Assembly: GCF_000422665.1 (NCBI RefSeq)
Contig: NZ_AUGM01000007.1
Coordinates: 62,001 to 126,000, forward strand
Length of the DNA: 64,000 nt
Direction of reading: 5' to 3'
Source of the DNA: Ferrimonas senticii DSM 18821
Lineage (GTDB): Bacteria > Pseudomonadota > Gammaproteobacteria > Enterobacterales > Shewanellaceae
This document shows, piece after piece, positions 1 through 9,530 of this stretch. Position 1 is the stretch's first letter; each line of letters begins with the position of its first letter. Made by a program: the position numbers and the translations under genes. Under the pieces are notes generated by a model that saw only the letters and a list, made by a program, of their open reading frames with translations, was not told the origin of the DNA and did not search any database.

Positions 1-3000
1 ATGGGCAACTGTTTGTCGAACCGCTAACTGAGCCGCCACTGACCATAGAAGGTGCCAGCAGCCACTGGCTGATCGACGCTAATGGCGACAGTGTGCTGCT
101 GACCAATGACAACAATCTTGGCAGTGCCACCTTGTATGCCTCGGCCACCGCCGAATTAGCCATCGACGGCGCCAGCAATCGCTTAGTGAATGGCAACGCT
201 TACCCGTTAACCACCACCGACTTAAGCGCTGAATTACAGCGCCAATACCCCCATCTAGCCGATTTTAGCGCGTGGCGCTTTGCCACAGAGGTTGATGCCA
301 ACACCCTGTTAAAACAGCAATTGGTACTGCACCACAGCCGTGCCGATGGCAGCCAAATGGCCACTCAAGTGCAGTTGGCTGGTGCGCTGGATGGCCTTTA
401 TGGCGATGCCGCCAGCCAACTGGATTACTTTCCACAGTTAAGCGGCAATCTAGCTGGTTTTACCCTGTGGGCACCAACCGCCCAGCAGGTGAGTCTGGTT
501 CCGGCTTATTTTAGCAACGGCAGCATCGTCGAAGCCGCGCCGATTGCGATGAGCTTTGATGACGATTCTGGCGCATGGACGCTCAGCACCGATCAACTCG
601 TCAGTGGCGATTACTATCGCTATGAGTTAACCCTGTACCACCCGCTGACGATGCAGTTAGAAACCTATCGGGTTGCTGATCCCTATTCGCTGAGCGTATC
701 GACCAATTCCACCTATTCGCAATTGCTGGACTTGGATGACAGCGCTCTGCAGCCCAGCGGCTGGCTGGATGATGCCGATCATCAGGTCGACAGTGCCGAA
801 CAGATCATCATCTATGAGGCGCACATCCGCGACTTTTCCAACAGCGATCAGCTTGGCAGCGCAGCGTATAACGGCAAGTATCTGGCCTTTACCGAAACTG
901 AGCGTGAAAGCGTTAGCCACCTGCAAAGCTTGGCAGATGCCGGCTTAACGCACTTTCACCTGCTGCCGAGCTTTGATATCGCCTCGGTCAACGAAAATCC
1001 CGCCCAGCGGATCGATCTGACCAGCAGTAAAGCGGCTCTGTGCGCACTCAACCCGAGTGCCGCGCTGTGCAGCAATACCGATGTGGCCGCCAGCGATACC
1101 ATTGCTGAAGCGCTAGCCCGCTGCGATGTCAGCAGCGGCTGCGGCCAACAACTGCTGGCGGATGTTCGCGGCCTCGACAGCTTTAACTGGGGGTACGATC
1201 CGCTGCAATACTCGACCCCAGAGGGCAGTTACGCCTCTGATGCCAACGGCAGTAGCCGGGTGCTGGAGTTTCGACAGATGGTGCACAGCTTGCACCAGAT
1301 GGGGTTAAGCGTGGTGATGGATGTGGTCTACAACCATACCGCCAGCTCTGGCCTGTATGACAATTCGGTGCTGGATCGCATCGTTCCGGGCTATTACCAC
1401 CGCCTTAATCCTTACAACGGCAGTATCGAGAATTCGACCTGTTGTGAGAACACCGCCTCGGAACATCGGATGATGGAGAAGCTGATGGTGGATTCCTTGG
1501 TGCACTGGGCTAAGCACTACCAGATCGATGGCTTTCGCTTCGATCTAATGGGTCATCACAGCAAAGCCAATATCGAAACCGCCTACCAAGCGGTAACCAC
1601 CGCCGTTAATCACTTTATCTACTTCTACGGCGAGGGTTGGAACTTTGGCGAGGTCGCCAACGACGCCCGCTTTGTGCAGGCCACTCAAGCCAATATGGCG
1701 GGCACTGGGGTTGGCAGTTTCTCCGATCGTATTCGCGACTCACTGCGCGGTGGCGGCCCCTTTGACAGCGGCACCGGACTGCGCCAAAGCCAAGGCTTTA
1801 CCACCGGTTTGTTTACCGATCCGAATGAGCTCAATCAAGGTTCGGCAGCGGAACAAACCAAACTGCTGCATGAAACCGACATCATTCGAGTCAACCTTGC
1901 TGGCGGTCTGAAAGACTTCCTGCTGCAGGTTAGCGACGACCGCATCATGGCTGGCGTTGATGTGGACTATCAGGGCCAGAGCGCCGGTTACACCGATGAC
2001 CCTCAAGAGCTGGTGAACTACGTCTCGAAACACGACAACCAAACCCTGTGGGACAACAATCAATACAAGTTGCCGACCGAACTCAGCGCCGCCGAACGAG
2101 TACGGGTGCAAAATCTGGCATTAAATACCATCCTGGTCGGCCAAGGGGTGCCATTTTTGCATATGGGCGCTGAACTGCTGCGCTCGAAATCGATGGAGCG
2201 CGACTCCTACGACTCTGGCGATTGGTTTAATTCGGTGTGGTTTGATGGCAGCAGCAATGGTTGGAATCGTGGTCTGCCCCGCGCCGACAAAGATGGCGAC
2301 AACTGGCCGTTGATCCAAACCATCATCGGCAACAGCAATATTGCCGTGACCAGCAGTGACATTGCCGCCGCCAGTGCCAACCTCAAGGAGTTTTTGGGCA
2401 TTCGGGCCAGTTCAGCGCTGTTCGCCCTGGCCGATAAAACCACGGTGATGAGTCGAGTCGACTTTCACAACACCGGTGCCGATCAGCTCGCAGGTGTCAT
2501 CGCCATGTCGATTGACGATGGCCTTGGCGTCAGTGACCTCGATCCGCTGGTCGATGCGCTAATGGTGATCATCAACGCTCGCCCGCAAGCGGTGACGTTA
2601 TTGGCGGACAAGGCCAGCGGTTTTAGTTTGCATCCAAGCCTTAGCGACGGCATCAATGACGATCCACTCCAAGCCAGCGCTTATGTCGATGACCACGGCT
2701 TTAACGTTCCCGCCCGCACCGTCTCGGTGTTTGTTAAGGCGCAGGGCGCCAGCCAAGGTGCGGGTCTAGCGGTGACCCCTAAGACCGCTACCCCAACCAC
2801 CTTACAAGCGCCAGTGCATGTTCGTGGCAGTTTGTATGGCGATGGCTGGCCAGCGGATGATGGCAATCTGCTGCAAGATCTCGGCGGCAATCTGCACGCC
2901 GTGACCTTGCCGTTAACCGCTGGCAATTATCAATTTAAGTTGGCCAGCAGCGACTGGAGTACCCACAACTGGGGCAGTGATACTGCGCTGGTATTGGCCG

Positions 3001-3542
3001 AAGCCACCCCGTTGTACCAAAATGGCGGTAACATCAACTTGGCCGTTGACCGCGATGGTGACTACCAGTTTTTGCTGAACATCAGCAATCTGGCACAGCC
3101 GACGGTCACGGTTAGCTATCAACAACCGAGCGTTGAGTCCTGCAGCGCCTTAGATGATGTCGCCGAGTTGGGGCCTTTGGGCGACAGCCGCTTATTTGTC
3201 CGCGGCGATCTTTCTGGCTGGAATGCGGAGGATCAGTTTGAGCTGAGCTATAAGGGCAACAACATCTATCAAGCGCTGTTTAGCTACAGCGGCACGGTGC
3301 AGTTTAAGTTGGCGGATGCTAGCCCCAACTGGGATCTGCAGTACTTTGTCTCGGACAACGGCAGCGTCGGATTGTTGCAAACTGAAACCGACTACCGCAT
3401 TCAGCGCGGTAATGCGGGCACGGATAACAACAGCGTTAACCTAGACGGCGGCAACTGGCGCGTCACCCTGACCTTGGATGAGCCACTGGTACTTGATGGC
3501 GATGCCGGCAATCTGCTCATTGAAGCCTGCAATCCCAGCTGA
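1..3542 (+). CDS. pulA: Pullulanase-type alpha-1,6-glucosidase, 5' end outside window
   Basis: Debranching enzyme of GH13 that cleaves alpha-1,6 links in pullulan, glycogen or starch. The frame is open from base 3, so the N-terminus lies outside the window; about 1180 codons are visible. Counting from the ATG at 93, the pullulanase signature FNWGYDP is near residue 364. The four GH13 regions follow: DVVYNHT (~410), GFRFDL with the nucleophile Asp (~480), GEGWNFG with the acid/base Glu (~514) and KHDNQT (~646). The C-terminus carries two similar small beta-type modules (about 905-1010 and 1030-1100), each with a VRG...FKLA pattern like carbohydrate-binding modules. Enzymes of this class are normally exported, but the signal region is not visible. 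The function is clear; cell location is inference. Confidence 0.93.
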   Translation, partial: GQLFVEPLTEPPLTIEGASSHWLIDANGDSVLLTNDNNLGSATLYASATAELAIDGASNRLVNGNAYPLTTTDLSAELQRQYPHLADFSAWRFATEVDANTLLKQQLVLHHSRADGSQMATQVQLAGALDGLYGDAASQLDYFPQLSGNLAGFTLWAPTAQQVSLVPAYFSNGSIVEAAPIAMSFDDDSGAWTLSTDQLVSGDYYRYELTLYHPLTMQLETYRVADPYSLSVSTNSTYSQLLDLDDSALQPSGWLDDADHQVDSAEQIIIYEAHIRDFSNSDQLGSAAYNGKYLAFTETERESVSHLQSLADAGLTHFHLLPSFDIASVNENPAQRIDLTSSKAALCALNPSAALCSNTDVAASDTIAEALARCDVSSGCGQQLLADVRGLDSFNWGYDPLQYSTPEGSYASDANGSSRVLEFRQMVHSLHQMGLSVVMDVVYNHTASSGLYDNSVLDRIVPGYYHRLNPYNGSIENSTCCENTASEHRMMEKLMVDSLVHWAKHYQIDGFRFDLMGHHSKANIETAYQAVTTAVNHFIYFYGEGWNFGEVANDARFVQATQANMAGTGVGSFSDRIRDSLRGGGPFDSGTGLRQSQGFTTGLFTDPNELNQGSAAEQTKLLHETDIIRVNLAGGLKDFLLQVSDDRIMAGVDVDYQGQSAGYTDDPQELVNYVSKHDNQTLWDNNQYKLPTELSAAERVRVQNLALNTILVGQGVPFLHMGAELLRSKSMERDSYDSGDWFNSVWFDGSSNGWNRGLPRADKDGDNWPLIQTIIGNSNIAVTSSDIAAASANLKEFLGIRASSALFALADKTTVMSRVDFHNTGADQLAGVIAMSIDDGLGVSDLDPLVDALMVIINARPQAVTLLADKASGFSLHPSLSDGINDDPLQASAYVDDHGFNVPARTVSVFVKAQGASQGAGLAVTPKTATPTTLQAPVHVRGSLYGDGWPADDGNLLQDLGGNLHAVTLPLTAGNYQFKLASSDWSTHNWGSDTALVLAEATPLYQNGGNINLAVDRDGDYQFLLNISNLAQPTVTVSYQQPSVESCSALDDVAELGPLGDSRLFVRGDLSGWNAEDQFELSYKGNNIYQALFSYSGTVQFKLADASPNWDLQYFVSDNGSVGLLQTETDYRIQRGNAGTDNNSVNLDGGNWRVTLTLDEPLVLDGDAGNLLIEACNPS

Positions 3543-3548
3543 ATTTTT

Positions 3549-3590
3549 TCAACAACAGCGGCTTACCTAACCGGTAAGCCGTTGTTGTTA
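3549..3590. terminator. Hairpin between convergent genes
   Basis: A 17-bp stem with one mismatch (arms around AACAGCGGCTTACC and its complement) lies just after the pullulanase stop and faces the convergent acetyltransferase gene. Neither side has a clean T-run, so terminator activity is plausible but not certain. Confidence 0.5.
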
Positions 3591-3623
3591 GGGCTGAGTT
3601 ATTAAACAACCAAACCGCCCACG

Positions 3624-4127
3624 CTAATCAGGATCGCTTGGCGTCCACTCCAGCACCATGTCATTCAGGCCGCGATCCGGACACACCAAACGCTTGGTGA
3701 TGGTAAAGCCAATATTCAACAGACACTTCCATGAGGCAACATTGTCTTCATACACCAGCGCCACCAAGGGTTGCTTGGGAAACTGACGCTGCCCTAATGC
3801 TAACGCCTCCACCGCCAATTGTTGACCTAACCCTTGCCCCCACAGGCGGCGCAGCAACATGTAGCCGATCTCACCATGGCCGCTGTCACCGAGGTAGCAC
3901 AGCACAATGCCGATCGCCCCATGCTCCGGATGTTGCGCCACCAACTTATGAAACTGGCGATGCGATTCAGCGCCACTGAGCACCTTGTCTAGGCGTTCGG
4001 CGATCTCAGCCGCCGACTTGGCCCCCGGCGAACCGGTGTAAAACATCGCCTGCTCATCGCCTTCCAGTTCCAGCAGCAGCGGCAGGTCAGCGGCATTTAA
4101 CGGCCTAATAGTTAATTCAGTCAGCAT
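3624..4127 (-). CDS. GNAT family N-acetyltransferase (RimJ/RimL type)
   Basis: A 167-residue acetyltransferase that would transfer acetyl from acetyl-CoA to an unknown amine. It opens with the typical IRPLNAADLPLLLEL segment. The acetyl-CoA loop region GEIGYMLLRRLWGQGLGQQ lies near residues 85-105, followed by the late N-x-AS-x-K...GF motif (NVASWKCLLNIGF) expected of the RimJ/RimL group. It starts 3 bp after the stop of the upstream racemase gene, so the two are probably co-transcribed. Substrate cannot be told from sequence. Confidence 0.85.
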   Translation of the reverse strand: MLTELTIRPLNAADLPLLLELEGDEQAMFYTGSPGAKSAAEIAERLDKVLSGAESHRQFHKLVAQHPEHGAIGIVLCYLGDSGHGEIGYMLLRRLWGQGLGQQLAVEALALGQRQFPKQPLVALVYEDNVASWKCLLNIGFTITKRLVCPDRGLNDMVLEWTPSDPD

Positions 4128-4130
4128 GGT

Positions 4131-4826
4131 TTACTCCGCCAGTGCCGCGGCAACGGCCGCTTCGGCATGGATCGCCGTGGTATCAAACAGCGGCACCGAA
4201 GTGTGCGACTGCTGCACCAACAAGGCAATTTCGGTACAACCTAAAATCACCGCCTGCGCCCCTTGGCGATGCAGGCTGTCGATGATGTTGAGGTAGCGTT
4301 GCCGTGATTCCGGCTTGATCTCACCGCGACACAGTTCGTCGTAGATCACTCGGTGCACTTCGCCGCGCTCTTGCTCATCCGGCACCAGCACCTCAATGCC
4401 AAATTGCTCGGTTAAGCGACCTTTATAGAAATCCTGCTCCATGGTGAAGCGGGTGCCAAGTAAGCCAACCTTGCTGATCCCCGCCGCCTGCAACTGCGCC
4501 GCAGTGGCATCGGCAATATGCAGCAGTGAGATCGACAGCTGCGCGGCGATTTGCGGCGCCACCTTGTGCATGGTGTTGGTGCAGATCAATAGCAGATCGG
4601 CACCGCCACGCTCCACCGCTTTGGCGGCATCCGCCAATATCACCGCCGTAGCATCCCAGTCACCTTGGTGTTGCAGGGTTTCAATCTCAGCAAAATCGAC
4701 GCTATACAAACAGATCTTGGCGGAATGCAGCCCACCCAATCGAGCTTTCACGCCGCGATTGATCGCTTGGTAATAGCTCTGGGTCGACTCCCAGCTCATG
4801 CCGCCCAATAAGCCGATGGTTTTCAT
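4131..4826 (-). CDS. ygeA: Broad-specificity amino acid racemase, Asp/Glu racemase family
   Basis: A 231-residue cofactor-independent racemase. The N-terminus MKTIGLLGGMSWEST, the first catalytic cysteine in CTNTMHKVA (~residue 83) and the second in GCTEIALL (~residue 195) match the two-cysteine Asp/Glu racemase fold. The length and overall sequence are very close to E. coli YgeA, an amino acid racemase of broad specificity. A GAGAG ribosome binding site precedes the ATG. First gene of a two-gene operon with the acetyltransferase downstream. Confidence 0.9.
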   Translation of the reverse strand: MKTIGLLGGMSWESTQSYYQAINRGVKARLGGLHSAKICLYSVDFAEIETLQHQGDWDATAVILADAAKAVERGGADLLLICTNTMHKVAPQIAAQLSISLLHIADATAAQLQAAGISKVGLLGTRFTMEQDFYKGRLTEQFGIEVLVPDEQERGEVHRVIYDELCRGEIKPESRQRYLNIIDSLHRQGAQAVILGCTEIALLVQQSHTSVPLFDTTAIHAEAAVAAALAE

Positions 4827-4879
4827 GATTTGCTCTCGTTAAGTTGATGCCGCCAGCTTGGCACAGTAATCCACAAAGC

Positions 4880-4913
4880 AAAACGCCGCCCTGAACTAGG
4901 ACGGCGTTTTTAA
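4880..4913 (-). terminator. Rho-independent terminator of the DUF3144 gene
   Basis: Stem AAAACGCCG...CGGCGTTTT with 13-bp arms. In the minus-strand RNA the single odd pair becomes a G-U wobble and the stem ends in U4, which fits termination after the gene ending at 4926. Confidence 0.75.
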
Positions 4914-4925
4914 TGCAACTAACGC

Positions 4926-5222
4926 TTATTTTTGAGTAGAGCGGTAGTGATCGAAGTTTTCGATGTAGTCGTCCATGTGGGCAGCCAACAGTTTGGCGTA
5001 CTCTTCGGTGTAGTACTTCAGCATCGCATCACGCTTGGATTGCATCTGCTCTTTGTTGGCAAAACCGGTAGAGCTGAACCACGCATTGTACTTACACAGG
5101 GCGTACATGAAGGAGGCGCTTACGGCACCGGTTTCCAGCTCTGGATCTTGGTTGTGCTTGTTAGCTACTTCGATCAGTTCGCTGGCGCGCTGGTAAAATT
5201 CTTTATCGGCTTTGTCGGACAT
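4926..5222 (-). CDS. DUF3144 domain-containing protein
   Basis: A 98-residue cytoplasmic-looking protein without signal or membrane segment. It starts MSDKADKEFYQRASELIEVAN and contains the block VSASFMYALCKYNAW, which I recognise as the DUF3144 family; no function is known to me. It is mostly alpha-helical and rich in Lys, Glu and Tyr. It is transcribed alone, with a good terminator directly downstream and a divergent gene about 200 bp upstream. Confidence 0.8.
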   Translation of the reverse strand: MSDKADKEFYQRASELIEVANKHNQDPELETGAVSASFMYALCKYNAWFSSTGFANKEQMQSKRDAMLKYYTEEYAKLLAAHMDDYIENFDHYRSTQK

Positions 5223-5426
5223 GGTTCGGTCTCTTATCTTGGCTACCCAGTTGGTAGTATCAAAAATGCTTACCCAAAAGGTATGCGTTTTTGTGCCAAG
5301 ACACCGTAACCTTGTTCACACTCTTACTGTGGCGGCAAAGCGTAAATGTGAGGCGCTGCAAATTGTCTGGCGTTTGCCAGTTCGGTATCCTGCCCAACTT
5401 CAATCACCACTGGGTTTATCCGACCG

Positions 5427-5921
5427 ATGAGCTACCTTCCGCTGATCCTATTTGCTTGCGCGCTGGCACTGTTCGCCGTTTACAAGGCGCGGCAACATCG
5501 GCAACGCCAAATCGCTGCCAATGAACTGGCTTGGGCCACCTTAAAGCAACTGCTTAACGACTTTAAGCAGCAACACTACCGCGATAACAATGACCGCAGC
5601 GAGGCGGAACTGGCGTTGTTTAAGCAGGCGTTTGTGGAGGGCTACCACGCCAACGAGGGCAATAAAAAGGTCGCCGCTAAGGTCAGCGATCTGCGGCGCC
5701 AAAACCAAGCGCTGGCACTGGAGTTACAAGCCCTGTACCCGCGTCTGCGAAAAGCAGAGAAAGAGGCCAGTGACGACGACATTCTGCTGGTGCTGCTGCA
5801 TCTGGCCTTTAGCGAAGGTGGACTGCGGATGTTCGAAGCCCAAGGTCGCAAACGCTTGATTGAACAGCAGCGCCAGTTGTTGCGTCAGCGGTGGCAGCAA
5901 CTGAAAGCCAAAGCTAACTGA
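5427..5921 (+). CDS. Unrecognised protein with one N-terminal membrane helix and coiled coil
   Basis: A 164-residue protein I do not recognise. Residues 3-19 (YLPLILFACALALFAVY) form one hydrophobic helix, followed by a basic stretch (KARQHRQRQ), so the body is probably cytoplasmic. The rest is helical, with an Asn/Gln/Lys-rich coiled-coil region (~80-115) and an Arg/Gln-rich tail. The only conserved-looking segment is DDILLVLLHLAFSEGGLRMF (~120-140). It ends tail to tail with rlhA, overlapping by 8 bp. Coding is supported by uninterrupted length and local codon use; function unknown. Confidence 0.65.
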   Translation: MSYLPLILFACALALFAVYKARQHRQRQIAANELAWATLKQLLNDFKQQHYRDNNDRSEAELALFKQAFVEGYHANEGNKKVAAKVSDLRRQNQALALELQALYPRLRKAEKEASDDDILLVLLHLAFSEGGLRMFEAQGRKRLIEQQRQLLRQRWQQLKAKAN

Positions 5922-8169
5922 TCCCTTGCAGGTACTGACGCTGACAGTGGTTACTGATGGCGTCAGTGAGCCGCGCTGCCGCGCCCTCATCCCCGGCCAG
6001 CAACGACCGGAACAAACGCACCAACGCCACCGGTTCCAACGCGACTTGGGTGGTGGTTTCGATTTGCCGCAGATCAATCAAGCCATGGCTTAGCTGTGGC
6101 AGATCCGCCACCGCCGCAACAGACAGATAGTGCTTATCGGCGTAGATGACGTTGTTATCGCCGCGCTGTTTATCGATGATGTAGCGCCGCTCACTGTTGC
6201 TACCGTGACGAAGCTCTGCCCGTTTAGCGCACTTGCGCAAACAGCCTGGAGTCATGGTGTCTTTGCGACAATCGATAACCTGTCGCAACAGACACTGACG
6301 ACTGCTAAGCAGCGCTTGCGGGTGGAACAAGCTGAAGTACACCCCCATCCCAGCCGGTGCGCCAATCCCTTGCAGTTGACGTCTGCTCAGCTCGCTGGAC
6401 AGCACCGCCCCGACCGCACCACGCTGCTGCAATGCCGCCAACGCATAGCCATTGAGCAGGTTAAATTGCCCGCCGGCAATCCAAGCGATCCCTAACTGCT
6501 CGGCAACCGCAGCCACGCCGCTGTTATGGGTCAAGATCTTGGCCGGTTGCACGGTTTCCAACAGCGTCTTAGCGGCGCTGAAGTTTGCTCCAATCAACAC
6601 CGCCGGGAAGCACGGCAGCAACTGCGGATTTTCGGCAAACAGCGCCTGCATCTGGGTTAGCTGCGGCGCTAAGGCTTCCGGCAGTTGGTAGTACAGCTCT
6701 ACCGGCTCAGCCAGCAGCTCCGCCGACGGCGCTTGGTTGATGATCACCGCCAGCTGTTTATCTCCACTAAACCGCTGTGGCTGCGGTGCGGCAGGCAGTG
6801 CCACTTCGGCTTTGATCGCCTTACCACCGCGCAACCACAACAGCATCTGCTGGCGCAGCGTGGCCAGCTCTGCAAACGGCAAGAACAACCCGGTTAAGCC
6901 ATCCAGTTGCAGCGCTTGCAGCTGATGATTGGCGTCGTTGAGCGGGTTAAAAATCGGTGCCAGCGTGGCATCATCCAGCTGATAGCGATCGGCGGCGATC
7001 AAGCCGCTGCTTGACTGTCCTTGCCAGACGGTTGCATCGGCACCGCGGCCACGGATCAGAGTCAGTTGCAGCGGTTGCCCTAACTGACCGGAAAGATTCA
7101 GCAGCAGCGGCAATGGCTGGCTATCCAGCGGCGCAATCGCTTGCTCCACGTGGTTGATGATGTCGGTTTTGACATCGTGTAGCGCGGTCTTAATCTGCTT
7201 AAAGCCGCTGAAGTCACTGACTCCAGCACGGGCAGCAAAGTGGTGGGCGCTGTGATCTTTGGGGTTGTCGATAAACATCCCGCGACTGAGGTTGCCATTG
7301 AGGTAACCGGCGCTGAAATCGCGGTTAAACACGGTGTACAGCAGATCGCTGTGAGCGGCTAACGGCTTATTATCGGCGTAGGCGTCGATCTGCTGGCGCC
7401 ACTGATCAACCACGCTGTAGACGTAATGGGCTTGCTTGATCCGCCCTTCGATTTTCAATGAATAGACGCCGGCGTCGGCTAACTTGGCCAGATCGGCAAA
7501 GGCGCTGTTGTCTTTCATGTTCAGTGGATAGCTCAACCCCGACGGGGTTTGCTGATAAGCATCACGACAAGGCTGCGAGCAACGACCACGGTTGCCTGAG
7601 GCGCCATTGTGATGCGAGCTCAAATAACACAGGCCGGAGAAACCAACGCAATAGCTGCCATGAACGAACACCTCCATCTGCACATTACGGGCGGCACCGT
7701 AACTGGCCAGTGCGGTGATCTCATCGATATCCAGCTCCCGCGACAAGTTGACTCGGCTAACGCCGTAGTGCGCCAAAAAATCGATCTGGCCGGTGTTGTG
7801 GGTATTGGCTTGGGTTGAGGCGTGCAGATCCAGATCAGGAAAATGCTGCTGGATCAGCATAAACAGGCCGTAGTCCTGCACAATTACCCCATCAATATCG
7901 CTGTTGTTCAGTTGGTTGAGCAGCTTCCACAACTGGGCGAATTCCCGTGGCAGCATCACGATGTTAAGGGTCAAAAAGATCTTACAGCGGTGTTGATGGG
8001 CAAGGCGGATCACCCCATTAAGTTGCACCCAGTCCAAATTGCCAGCGCGGTTACGGGCATTGAATTTGTCCAAGCCACAGTAAACGGCGTCTGCTCCAGC
8101 GGCGATCGCCGCCTTAATGGCATCAATATCGCCACCGGGAGCCAAAAGTTCAAACTGGGTACTACTCAT
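5914..8169 (-). CDS. rlhA: 23S rRNA 5-hydroxycytidine synthase, U32 peptidase-like
   Basis: U32-family iron-sulfur protein. The E. coli homologue RlhA (YdcP) hydroxylates C2501 of 23S rRNA. The N-terminal barrel begins FELLAPGGDIDAIKAAI, and the family cysteine cluster is C...GLC...NRGRCSQPC at about 185-215. A DUF3656-like middle segment (~330-470) and a further cysteine-containing C-terminal domain follow, which puts it in the large RlhA class rather than TrhP, UbiU or UbiV. The chosen start gives 751 residues. An in-frame ATG at 8205 exists, but its 12 extra residues have no family counterpart. Neither start has a clear ribosome binding site. Confidence 0.82.
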   Translation of the reverse strand: MSSTQFELLAPGGDIDAIKAAIAAGADAVYCGLDKFNARNRAGNLDWVQLNGVIRLAHQHRCKIFLTLNIVMLPREFAQLWKLLNQLNNSDIDGVIVQDYGLFMLIQQHFPDLDLHASTQANTHNTGQIDFLAHYGVSRVNLSRELDIDEITALASYGAARNVQMEVFVHGSYCVGFSGLCYLSSHHNGASGNRGRCSQPCRDAYQQTPSGLSYPLNMKDNSAFADLAKLADAGVYSLKIEGRIKQAHYVYSVVDQWRQQIDAYADNKPLAAHSDLLYTVFNRDFSAGYLNGNLSRGMFIDNPKDHSAHHFAARAGVSDFSGFKQIKTALHDVKTDIINHVEQAIAPLDSQPLPLLLNLSGQLGQPLQLTLIRGRGADATVWQGQSSSGLIAADRYQLDDATLAPIFNPLNDANHQLQALQLDGLTGLFLPFAELATLRQQMLLWLRGGKAIKAEVALPAAPQPQRFSGDKQLAVIINQAPSAELLAEPVELYYQLPEALAPQLTQMQALFAENPQLLPCFPAVLIGANFSAAKTLLETVQPAKILTHNSGVAAVAEQLGIAWIAGGQFNLLNGYALAALQQRGAVGAVLSSELSRRQLQGIGAPAGMGVYFSLFHPQALLSSRQCLLRQVIDCRKDTMTPGCLRKCAKRAELRHGSNSERRYIIDKQRGDNNVIYADKHYLSVAAVADLPQLSHGLIDLRQIETTTQVALEPVALVRLFRSLLAGDEGAAARLTDAISNHCQRQYLQGIS

Positions 8170-8237
8170 AAAAAACGCGCCGAGAAACGAATCAAAGGCG
8201 CGCATTGTAGAGTCCGCGATGGCGACTGTATAGCCAC

Positions 8238-8771
8238 TTAAAGGGGTAGGATCAGCTCGCGAAAGTGCTCACCTTTGAGGATCAGATCGCGCTGCAGTTC
8301 AAACTGAGCTTTATTAATGTGGGCCGCCAACGAGCGGTGATTACGATGATGCACGTAACTGTAAAGGTAGCGATAACGCCCTTTTAAATGCGCCACCGCA
8401 AAGTCGACCAATTCAGTAAACACCCCCGAACCGCGGCTACTTTGGCAGACCGCCACCGGCCCCCAAAACACTGAATTATCACAGTTCAGCGGCAGGTCCA
8501 GACCGGGCAACTGCTCGGCGACATCGATCAAGGTGGTGGAGAATCCCCAAAACGACCAACTGGCGAATACCGCCATCGCCAGCACGCGACCGTCGCGTTC
8601 GGCCAGGACCACCGAGCGTTCGGCAATGGCTTGGCTAAGCTGCTGTTGATCCAGCACCTTGTAAAGAAAGCCATCCTGCTGTTCTTCGGCGGAAAGGTTG
8701 GCGATATAGCACTGCTGCTGCAACGCGTGCAGCGCCGCCACATCCCCTAAATTAGCAACACGCAGCCTCAT
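8238..8771 (-). CDS. GNAT family N-acetyltransferase
   Basis: A 177-residue putative acetyltransferase. It begins MRLRVANLGDVAALHALQQQ, the typical first strand and helix of GNAT enzymes. A SSRGSGVFTELV segment (~115-125) stands where the acetyl-CoA loop is expected, although it lacks the full R/Q-x-x-G-x-G/A pattern. The start at 8771 has AAGGAT six bases upstream; a longer frame to 8864 adds residues that look untranslated. It lies about 70 bp upstream of rlhA on the same strand. Substrate unknown. Confidence 0.72.
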   Translation of the reverse strand: MRLRVANLGDVAALHALQQQCYIANLSAEEQQDGFLYKVLDQQQLSQAIAERSVVLAERDGRVLAMAVFASWSFWGFSTTLIDVAEQLPGLDLPLNCDNSVFWGPVAVCQSSRGSGVFTELVDFAVAHLKGRYRYLYSYVHHRNHRSLAAHINKAQFELQRDLILKGEHFRELILPL

Positions 8772-8867
8772 CGTTATCCTTATTAATGCTGTGCGATTGA
8801 GGCTCAGACTAGCACAAACTTTGCCCCAGTCGAGGTGACCCAGATCCGATCTTAATGGCGACAACTG

Positions 8868-9377
8868 TTACCAAGTTTTAAATGGATCGCAGCCCAGTTC
8901 GCGCGCGGTCAACCACATCCGCGTCGCCAACTCCAACTGGTGGTATTGCGGCAGCATATGCTCGCACAAGGCGTAGAAATTTTTGTCGTGCTGCTTCTCT
9001 TTTAGGTGCGCCAGTTCATGCACCACAATCATCTTCAGCATCGGCTCGGGTGCCTGTTTAAACAAGCTACCAATGCGGATCTCGTTCTTGCTCTTTAACT
9101 TACCGCCCTGCACCCGACTGACGGTGGTGTGGGTGCCTAGGGCGTTATGAATGATGTGGAGTTTGCCATCAAACTGGATCTTGGCGATCGGCCCCGAACG
9201 CTGCATATATTGCTGCTTTAGCGCCATCACGTAGTCGCGTAACGCGCCATCACTGCTGATCTGGTGGCGTTTGCCGTAGTGGCTTAGTAGCCACGGCCCT
9301 AACCGTTCGCTGTCGATCAGTTGCTGCACCTGTTGTTGCAGCGATTCGGGATAATGAGCAAGGTACTTCAGTTGCAT
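8868..9377 (-). CDS. ygjP: YgjP-like metallopeptidase domain protein
   Basis: A 169-residue protein with the zinc-binding motif HELAHLKEKQHDKNFY near residues 121-136, the arrangement of the YgjP/WLM-type (formerly DUF45) family. It has no signal peptide, so it is probably cytoplasmic. Length and motif placement match E. coli YgjP. Its substrate is not known. It sits about 100 bp upstream of the acetyltransferase gene in the same orientation. Confidence 0.82.
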   Translation of the reverse strand: MQLKYLAHYPESLQQQVQQLIDSERLGPWLLSHYGKRHQISSDGALRDYVMALKQQYMQRSGPIAKIQFDGKLHIIHNALGTHTTVSRVQGGKLKSKNEIRIGSLFKQAPEPMLKMIVVHELAHLKEKQHDKNFYALCEHMLPQYHQLELATRMWLTARELGCDPFKTW

Positions 9378-9530
9378 CGGAGCCAGTGTCAGTTGTCAAA
9401 AACGCTATAGCGTAGCAGGACGATGAAATTGCTTCAGTAACTACCCTGCATATACGTCATTCGAGCTTACCAACGCTTGTTTGTATAACAGCAAGATGAC
9501 TGCCGTTTACCGCACCATGGGCCTGCGCTG

